DNA of 10,380 nucleotides from Rickettsiales bacterium (GTDB taxonomy: Bacteria > Pseudomonadota > Alphaproteobacteria > Rickettsiales > JALZUV01): the NCBI GenBank assembly GCA_023301245.1, contig JALZUV010000072.1, positions 1 to 10,380 of the forward strand, written 5' to 3'. Under the pieces are notes generated by a model. The model had not been told where the DNA came from and made no database searches. It worked only from the letters and a program-made list of their open reading frames with translations. Within the stretch, counting starts at the first letter, position 1. The number at the start of each line of letters is the position of its first letter. This document shows, piece by piece, positions 5,390-10,380 of this stretch. The translations under genes were made by a program, and so were the position numbers.

Positions 5390-7450
5390 AAAGTAAATAC
5401 TTGAGCTTTTGAATACCACGAGAGCAAGAGCGAGCATGCCAAGCATCCATGCGGTTTGTTGGCCGAATATTTTAGACTTTAGGCGGAGCTTGCTGTTATC
5501 TTGCAAATATTGATGCATCTCTGCATGAAAGCGGTAGAGCGACTGTGCGCGACTATATTCACGTCTATCGTAGTTAAATAGCTCTTTATTAAATATCAGA
5601 AAACTTATGTGTTCTAGAACGCCTTTACTTGCGAGCGATTGAATTTTTTGTTTTAGCTTTTCACGGCGCGATGTTTGGTGAATTGTGTCTAATATGGGCA
5701 GTACCATTTCTACTCCCCACTGGGTTAATCCTGGCAATGCAGGGTTGCGTAATTTTTGCTGCGCCATTGTAAGAATCTTGAGCATTACTAGGCGGTCATC
5801 TCCTGAAAGTTCAGGGTATTTTCCGAGCTCTACAATACGAACCTCTCGGTTTGTCTCTAAGCGGTTGGTAATAAAAGCGGCAATATGCCTATCAGCCAAT
5901 GAAGTGGTTTTCCCATGTTTTGCTGCTAGGTTATTAAGCACCGTAAGCGTATCTTCTAGCGTGTAGGTGTAATGCGGCAAAAGTAATTTCTGCTGACAGG
6001 AAAGCGAGGGGTTGAGTTGGTATAAAATTCTTTCCAACCCAAAGCCCAGTGTTTTAGTCTTTAAAATTGGGCGCATAGATTGTAAGCGCCATAATACAGT
6101 AGAGGCAACGGGGTTGACCCTATCGGTAACTAATCCATCTGCGTAAACAGGGAGGTTGCTTTCGATGGTGCCCATTAGTTGTTGAGTGCGTCCCTTATTG
6201 CCTTTGTGGAACGAATCAGCAAGGCTAACGCCTAAGCCATCAGTATGGGTGGAAATTAGGCGATAGCGAATAGGTGCTTGAGGGTCAAGAGCACTCAGCA
6301 ATCTTGCGAGTTCGTCGTCTTTCATTACACGAGCGGTTTGGTCATCGTCACCGATGGGGATGATACGATCGACCTGAGTGCAAACATCCGTTCGTTTGAT
6401 ATTTGATTCAAGCCAGCGCATAAGCTTAAAACCAGAGAGATGGATTTTCGCCATCTTCCAATCTTTAAAGAGGGTGTAAGCAATGTGTTGGCGTGTGTAA
6501 TATTGGTTGTCTCTATAATCAAAAGGACGAACCGAGTCTTTAGGTTGTGAAACGGAAACAACGGTATATCGCTTGCCTTTAATCCACCCTTCAATCTGGC
6601 TGCTATCCCAGCGCTCTGCGGAGTTTTCATTAAGAGTCCCACGCAAGAATTCTTGCATAGGACCTGAAAATTCAACTTCTGGCATATAGGTATTATAGGA
6701 ACCTTTTTGAATAACGGCCTCTATAAGATCCGATTTTTTAGTTTCCGCATGTGGGAGGTAACCCAGTAATAAATGGAGCGTTAAAACCCCTAAAGCAAAA
6801 TAATCGCCATCGGTGCTGCCAGCTCCTTTTCCTGCATCTTGAGAGAGATTGCGTTCTAGCGACTCGTAGGTAGTAAGCTGTAAATAGCCAGAGGGTAGGG
6901 CGTTGCATTCTTCTACAGTAAGGTTTTGATCGAAATACACGGTGTTTGCGTTAATTGAGCCATGGTTTACGCCTTGGTTTTCTAGCTCACTAAGCATGGT
7001 GACAATAGGGTGAATAACTTGCTTAATGATAAAGCTTTCAGGTAATGCTCCTGAATGGGCAATAATTTCGCTTAGGCGCTTACCTTTTGGGCGTTGGAAA
7101 ATAAATGCACGATGCGTTAACTTGCTGTTCGATAAAGTGACGGCACCTGTTCCATGGCAGCGCAGCAAGTGTGGTATGGTGCCAAGTTGCATTATCTCGG
7201 TTGATCTGTCGCGGAAGGGGAGCGTGTTAACCCCAATGAGTGCATAGAGGTCGGTATATTCTTCGTTTCTATCTCTGGCAGCGTAAGCTTTACACAGCTC
7301 GTTACCAAATTCAGGGATGGGCTTTTTGACTAAAATATCGAAGCGGTCACCCAAGATATCAAAAGCATCACCGCGCGGTGTATCCACTGCGTGATGTTTC
7401 GCTACCTGTTGCGGTGTTTGCGCTTCTTTTTTCTGTGCATCGCCTTCCAT
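5387..7450 (-). CDS. Membrane-anchored protein kinase-like protein (probable pseudokinase)
   Basis: A 687-residue protein with a degenerate Ser/Thr-kinase fold in its N-terminal third. The catalytic loop position reads HGSINAN (163-169) in place of HRDxKxxN: the His and Asn remain but the catalytic Asp is Ser165. No DFG follows; the region reads YLQLTTYESLERN (189-201). Later landmarks persist: DYFALGVLTLHLLLG (216-230) matches the helix F region and AERW (278-281) the conserved Arg at the lobe end. No glycine-rich loop is evident; CKAYAARD (53-60) may hold the beta-3 Lys. Residues 300-660 are mostly helical with no motif I know. A hydrophobic stretch at about 666-680 followed by a 7-residue tail makes a C-terminal membrane anchor, so the bulk would be cytoplasmic. 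It resembles uncharacterised alphaproteobacterial proteins annotated as kinases. Phosphotransfer is doubtful; a scaffold or regulatory role is inferred. Its upstream SD is weak (TAGGT). Confidence 0.85.
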   Translation of the reverse strand: MEGDAQKKEAQTPQQVAKHHAVDTPRGDAFDILGDRFDILVKKPIPEFGNELCKAYAARDRNEEYTDLYALIGVNTLPFRDRSTEIMQLGTIPHLLRCHGTGAVTLSNSKLTHRAFIFQRPKGKRLSEIIAHSGALPESFIIKQVIHPIVTMLSELENQGVNHGSINANTVYFDQNLTVEECNALPSGYLQLTTYESLERNLSQDAGKGAGSTDGDYFALGVLTLHLLLGYLPHAETKKSDLIEAVIQKGSYNTYMPEVEFSGPMQEFLRGTLNENSAERWDSSQIEGWIKGKRYTVVSVSQPKDSVRPFDYRDNQYYTRQHIAYTLFKDWKMAKIHLSGFKLMRWLESNIKRTDVCTQVDRIIPIGDDDQTARVMKDDELARLLSALDPQAPIRYRLISTHTDGLGVSLADSFHKGNKGRTQQLMGTIESNLPVYADGLVTDRVNPVASTVLWRLQSMRPILKTKTLGFGLERILYQLNPSLSCQQKLLLPHYTYTLEDTLTVLNNLAAKHGKTTSLADRHIAAFITNRLETNREVRIVELGKYPELSGDDRLVMLKILTMAQQKLRNPALPGLTQWGVEMVLPILDTIHQTSRREKLKQKIQSLASKGVLEHISFLIFNKELFNYDRREYSRAQSLYRFHAEMHQYLQDNSKLRLKSKIFGQQTAWMLGMLALALVVFKSSSIYF

Positions 7451-7509
7451 ACAAACCTACTTTAAGCTAATTTACACAAAAACGAGTTAAAATGCAGCAT
7501 TAAGTGGCG

Positions 7510-7529
7510 ATAAAACAAGAGAGTTTTAT
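7510..7529 (-). other. AT-rich inverted repeat between purA and the pseudokinase gene
   Basis: ATAAAAC (7510-7516) and GTTTTAT (7523-7529) form a perfect 7-bp inverted repeat around a 6-base loop, 34 bases after the purA stop. Only one G-C pair closes the stem and no long T-run follows on the minus strand, so it would be a poor intrinsic terminator. It may be a weak processing signal or chance. The rest of the 112-base gap shows no clear promoter for the pseudokinase gene. Confidence 0.25.
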
Positions 7530-7562
7530 GCTAGGCGATGCGAAAATGTCAGAGTTTTTAGG

Positions 7563-8858
7563 TTATTGCTTCTCAAACGGGTCGCGCACTAAGATTGTGT
7601 CTTCACGCTTAGGGCTGGTGGAAACCATCGCTACCGGGCATTCGATAAGCTCTTCAATACGGCGAATATACTTGATTGCACGGGCGGGCAATTCAACCCA
7701 ACTACGCGCACCTGCGGTAGAGGAGTTCCAGCCTTCAAGCGTTTCGTAAATAGGTTCAACTTCGTGCTGAATGTTGCTAGCAGCGGGCAGATAGTCGTAA
7801 GTTGTATCGCCATGTTTATAGCCGACGCAAATTTTAATCTCTTCAAACGTGTCTAAAACATCTAGCTTGGTGAGGGCGATTCCGCTAATTCCACCAATTT
7901 TACACGCTTGGCGCACCATTACAGCATCAAACCAACCACAGCGACGCTTGCGCCCAGTGACTGTACCAAATTCATGGCCGATTTCGCCAAGCTTTTGCCC
8001 TGTTTCGTTATCTAGTTCAGTTGGGAAGGGGCCGCTACCAACACGAGTAGTGTAAGCTTTGGTGATACCTAGAATATAGTCAAGTTGACGAACGCTAACG
8101 CCAGCACCACTCGCGGCAGCGCCAGCAGTGGTGTTGGAAGAGGTCACGAACGGGTAGGTTCCATAATCGACATCGAGCATAGTGCCTTGTGCGCCCTCGA
8201 ATAAAATATGTGCACCTTCGCGGCGCTGTTGGTCGAGTAGGCGCCATGTTGGGGCGGCGAATTCTAGTAGTGTGCTGCGAATTTCGCGTAGGTCTTTTAA
8301 GGCTTCATCAAGGTTGGCAGGCTCAATACCGAAGGCCACTAGCAGCGCATTATGGTGTTTATACATGGCGGTAACGGTTTTTTCCATGTGGGCATCGTCG
8401 GCCAAATCGCAAATGCGAAGGGCGCGCCGCGCTACTTTATCTTCGTAAGCAGGGCCAATGCCACGGCCTGTTGTGCCGATTTTTCCATCGCCACGAGCGG
8501 CTTCCGATGCCATATCCATTTTACTGTGAATAGGTAAAATTAATGTCGCATTTTCCGCAATCTTTAAATTATCGGAATTGATAGAAACGCCTTGTTCTTT
8601 GATGCGCGAAATTTCGTCCATCAATGCCCACGGGTTAATAACCACGCCATTGCCGATGATGCTTAATTTGCCGCCACGCACTACGCCCGAAGGTAGTAGG
8701 CTGAGTTTGTAGGTAACACCATCAACCACCAGCGTGTGACCTGCGTTATGTCCGCCTTGAAAGCGAACTACGGTTTGTGCGCGTTCTGATAACCAGTCAA
8801 CGATTTTACCTTTACCTTCATCGCCCCACTGAGAGCCAATTACTACTACATTAGACAT
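7563..8858 (-). CDS. purA: Adenylosuccinate synthetase
   Basis: PurA joins aspartate to IMP using GTP, the first committed step from IMP to AMP, in the cytoplasm. The 431 residues fit the family's usual 420-440. The N-terminal P-loop GDEGKGK (12-18) contains catalytic Asp13, and His41 lies in GGHNAGHT (35-42), the same numbers as in E. coli. TTGRGIGPAYEDK (129-141) is the IMP-contacting region, EGAQG is at 221-225, TGRKRRCGW (301-309) is the aspartate/IMP binding loop, and TKLD (330-333) gives guanine specificity. The start ATG lies inside the end of hisZ: the reading frames overlap by eight bases (8851-8858). An AAGGAT sequence ten bases upstream, within hisZ, serves as ribosome binding site. 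The gene is thus translated from the hisZ message. No missing residues or frame breaks were seen. Confidence 0.98.
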   Translation of the reverse strand: MSNVVVIGSQWGDEGKGKIVDWLSERAQTVVRFQGGHNAGHTLVVDGVTYKLSLLPSGVVRGGKLSIIGNGVVINPWALMDEISRIKEQGVSINSDNLKIAENATLILPIHSKMDMASEAARGDGKIGTTGRGIGPAYEDKVARRALRICDLADDAHMEKTVTAMYKHHNALLVAFGIEPANLDEALKDLREIRSTLLEFAAPTWRLLDQQRREGAHILFEGAQGTMLDVDYGTYPFVTSSNTTAGAAASGAGVSVRQLDYILGITKAYTTRVGSGPFPTELDNETGQKLGEIGHEFGTVTGRKRRCGWFDAVMVRQACKIGGISGIALTKLDVLDTFEEIKICVGYKHGDTTYDYLPAASNIQHEVEPIYETLEGWNSSTAGARSWVELPARAIKYIRRIEELIECPVAMVSTSPKREDTILVRDPFEKQ

Positions 8859-9951
8859 CGCTGATATTATCCTTTTTTAATATGTGAGTGCAGCCAAACT
8901 TCTTGGCTTCTGCTATTGAATCAGGCGCATTCTTAGCGCTTGTGTAGATGGTATGCCAACCTTTTTCGCGCAATTCTTTTGCCATTTCTTCATTCGCGCC
9001 GGCAAGCACCAAGCAGTTGGTCGATTTATCTTTTAAACTGCTGTTGCGTAAGAGTGGGTTTAGGTAAAGGCTAACCCCGTAAGCGAGCAGGTTATCATGC
9101 GCAATATAGCGCCCGCCATAAGCAATTTCTGCCCCTAAAGAGGTTGAGAAAAACGAGAATGCGATGCCATCATAATAGCCAAAACCACTTTTCTCTAGCG
9201 GGTCGAGCGTGAAATTGAGCGTTGGTAGCTGGTTTTGAATTTTCTTTATATTATCGATCCATACGCCCACCGTGGCAGGGAGCTGGCCGCGCAGCGCTTC
9301 GATAGACTCTAGGTCTGCGCCATCCATTAACTGCAATAACACTTCCGATATAGGGTGGTTTAGTTTTTTAATCGCATCGCGGTTTTTCTGCTCTAATGCC
9401 GATTTAATTGCCGCATGTTTTATTGCAGGAATAGGCTTCAGCAAGTCATCCGCAAGGTTGGGCAGGGTGATATCAAGCGAGATATCTTTAATGCCCACGC
9501 CTGCCAATGCTTCTATCGTGCAGCGTAATACCTCAATTAAATAATCATCATTACTTACGCCAATACATTCGATACCTGCTTGCAAAAGCTGGCGAGATTT
9601 ATGTAATCCTTCACCTGTTACTCGCAAGCAAGTTCCTGTGTAGCAAAGTCGTAAAGGCAAGGGTGAGTCTTGCATACGGCTGGCGGCGAGGCGGGCGATT
9701 TGTGGGGTCATATCGGCGCGCACGCCCATCATGCGTTGGCTTGACGTGTCTAGTACGCGGAAGGTTTGCTGTTCAAGTTCGGGCTTATCGACCAAGTTTG
9801 ATTCAAACTCGACCAGTGGTGGCGAAACCTCTTGATAGCCGAAAGTGCGAAACGACTCCACCATGGCCGAACGCAAGCGGCGTTCGCGCCAAGCATAAGG
9901 GGGTAAAAGGTCGGCAAAGCCAGAGGGTAATAAACGGTCAGAATTTTGCAT
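8851..9951 (-). CDS. hisZ: ATP phosphoribosyltransferase regulatory subunit HisZ
   Basis: HisZ is a histidyl-tRNA-synthetase paralogue that has lost aminoacylation and forms a hetero-octamer with the short form of HisG, giving histidine feedback control of the first step of histidine synthesis. The 366 residues show the class II synthetase-like core: LLPSGFADLLPP (7-18), RADMTPQIAR (78-87), the motif-2-like RLCYTGTCLR (101-110), GFGYYDGIAF (256-265) and EIAYGGRY (275-282). The C-terminal tail (about 310-366) is short and is not a full anticodon-binding domain, which together with the overall length argues for HisZ over HisS. hisG is not in the window. The gene overlaps purA, a neighbour commonly seen in alphaproteobacteria. 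The start at 9951 has no good Shine-Dalgarno, but its leader would be short if the predicted promoter is right. Confidence 0.92.
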   Translation of the reverse strand: MQNSDRLLPSGFADLLPPYAWRERRLRSAMVESFRTFGYQEVSPPLVEFESNLVDKPELEQQTFRVLDTSSQRMMGVRADMTPQIARLAASRMQDSPLPLRLCYTGTCLRVTGEGLHKSRQLLQAGIECIGVSNDDYLIEVLRCTIEALAGVGIKDISLDITLPNLADDLLKPIPAIKHAAIKSALEQKNRDAIKKLNHPISEVLLQLMDGADLESIEALRGQLPATVGVWIDNIKKIQNQLPTLNFTLDPLEKSGFGYYDGIAFSFFSTSLGAEIAYGGRYIAHDNLLAYGVSLYLNPLLRNSSLKDKSTNCLVLAGANEEMAKELREKGWHTIYTSAKNAPDSIAEAKKFGCTHILKKDNISDV

Positions 9952-9953
9952 AG

Positions 9954-9963
9954 TCGCTAGCGA
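9954..9963. other. 10-bp perfect palindrome next to the hisZ start
   Basis: TCGCTAGCGA is a perfect palindrome ending three bases upstream of the hisZ ATG. It occupies the place where a Shine-Dalgarno would be expected. It might be an operator half-site or a small mRNA hairpin, but a 10-bp palindrome can occur by chance and no second copy is visible nearby. Confidence 0.25.
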
Positions 9964-9981
9964 GTTGTTAAGTGCGAGCGC

Positions 9982-10009
9982 AGTTTAAGCATTCGGCGCA
10001 ATGGGTCAA
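9982..10009 (-). promoter_or_regulatory. Predicted sigma70-type promoter for hisZ-purA
   Basis: On the minus strand a -35 box TTGACC (10009-10004, five of six matches to consensus) is followed after 16 bases by a -10 box TAAACT (9987-9982, four of six). Transcription would start near 9975 and leave a leader of about 24 bases before the hisZ ATG. This is a pattern match only. In the same 111-base divergent gap I could not find a convincing plus-strand promoter for the efflux adaptor gene. Confidence 0.4.
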
Positions 10010-10062
10010 TCATTACAGATATTTCACTGGTGTACAGGTCTTAGAACCTTTATTAAACGGGC

Positions 10063-10380
10063 ATGAATAAACCTTACTCAGCCTCAACGACTCGCTTTTG
10101 GCAGCAGCCAAAAAAGCTCGCCCTAATTATTGCGGTGGTGATTGGCCTATGGGTGCTGTCAGGTGTCATCTTGCCATCTGATAGAGCAGGTTTCTCAGTT
10201 TCCGATGAGGATAGTAAAGCTATTTCATCCAAGGTCTTGCCAGTTAAAGTTAAACTGATGGATGCACAAGAAAAAGCACGCGAAATTACGCTAAATGGCG
10301 TATCAATGCCGCAGCGTATTACGCTTATTCAAGCCGAAACTGAAGGCAAATTACTGAAAATCATATATTTCACTCTGATA
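10063..10380 (+). CDS. RND-type efflux periplasmic adaptor (membrane fusion protein), N-terminal part, 3' truncated by window
   Basis: The frame is open from ATG 10063 to the window end (106 codons, no stop), and an in-frame TAA at 10054 rules out an upstream start. Residues 1-18 are polar and basic (ending QQPKK), followed by a hydrophobic anchor at 19-37 (LALIIAVVIGLWVLSGVIL), giving an inner-membrane-anchored periplasmic protein. After a linker come VKVKLMDAQEKAREITLNG and ITLIQAETEGKLLKI, which match the first beta strands and the start of the lipoyl-like domain of AcrA/MexA-type adaptors that link an RND pump to an outer-membrane channel. The partner pump gene would be expected downstream, outside the window. 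The last residues (IIYFTLI) fit the family poorly. The substrate cannot be told. It is divergent from hisZ. The ribosome binding site is weak. Confidence 0.75.
   Translation, partial: MNKPYSASTTRFWQQPKKLALIIAVVIGLWVLSGVILPSDRAGFSVSDEDSKAISSKVLPVKVKLMDAQEKAREITLNGVSMPQRITLIQAETEGKLLKIIYFTLI

Noticed and set aside
7504..7749. Plus-strand open frame of 81 codons at the purA 3' end
   Set aside because: Most of it is antisense to purA and it matches no family; the upstream part is only the short intergenic gap.
9507..9953. Plus-strand open frame of 148 codons opposite hisZ
   Set aside because: No recognisable motif, and hisZ is clearly coding on the other strand over the same bases.
10010..10062. 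Plus-strand promoter for the efflux adaptor gene
   Set aside because: No -35/-10 pair with acceptable spacing was found; TTACAG near 10013 has no suitable -10 partner.

Overview
The window looks like ordinary chromosome from an alphaproteobacterium of moderate GC content (roughly mid-40s percent by eye; not counted). The evidence is the mrcA-prfB tandem, a PAS_5-type protein, an MnmA of the alphaproteobacterial type, the hisZ-purA overlap and a PBP1A with a CxxC insert and a Pro/Gln-rich tail. The exact lineage cannot be fixed from the sequence. No transposase, integrase, tRNA, rRNA or CRISPR array is visible.

Left part, plus strand (1-4663): the transpeptidase half of the peptidoglycan synthase PBP1A (mrcA, cut by the window edge) is followed by prfB (release factor 2), whose start codon overlaps the mrcA stop. 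prfB is split by an in-frame TGA and carries a textbook programmed +1 frameshift site, with an internal Shine-Dalgarno that matches the 16S rRNA 3' end over nine bases. Next come a small PAS_5-like sensor-fold protein and, one base after its stop, a short hexapeptide-repeat acetyltransferase. The last gene on this strand is mnmA (tRNA 2-thiouridylase).

Middle (4664-4875): a convergent intergenic gap holds an 84-bp double-hairpin palindrome that looks like a dispersed repeat element.

Right part, minus strand (9951 down to 4876): hisZ (regulatory subunit of ATP phosphoribosyltransferase) overlaps purA (adenylosuccinate synthetase). After 112 bp come a 687-residue protein with a degenerate kinase fold and a C-terminal membrane anchor, and a 165-residue multi-pass membrane protein. 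The last two are closely coupled and are the least understood genes here. A plausible sigma70-type promoter precedes hisZ.

Right edge, plus strand (10063-10380): the N-terminal part of an RND-type efflux periplasmic adaptor, divergent from hisZ.

Most of the window is housekeeping: cell wall synthesis, translation termination, tRNA modification, purine and histidine synthesis. The points worth a second look are the pseudokinase/membrane-protein pair, the very strong prfB recoding site, the palindromic element, and the acetyltransferase lacking one of the CysE catalytic histidines.
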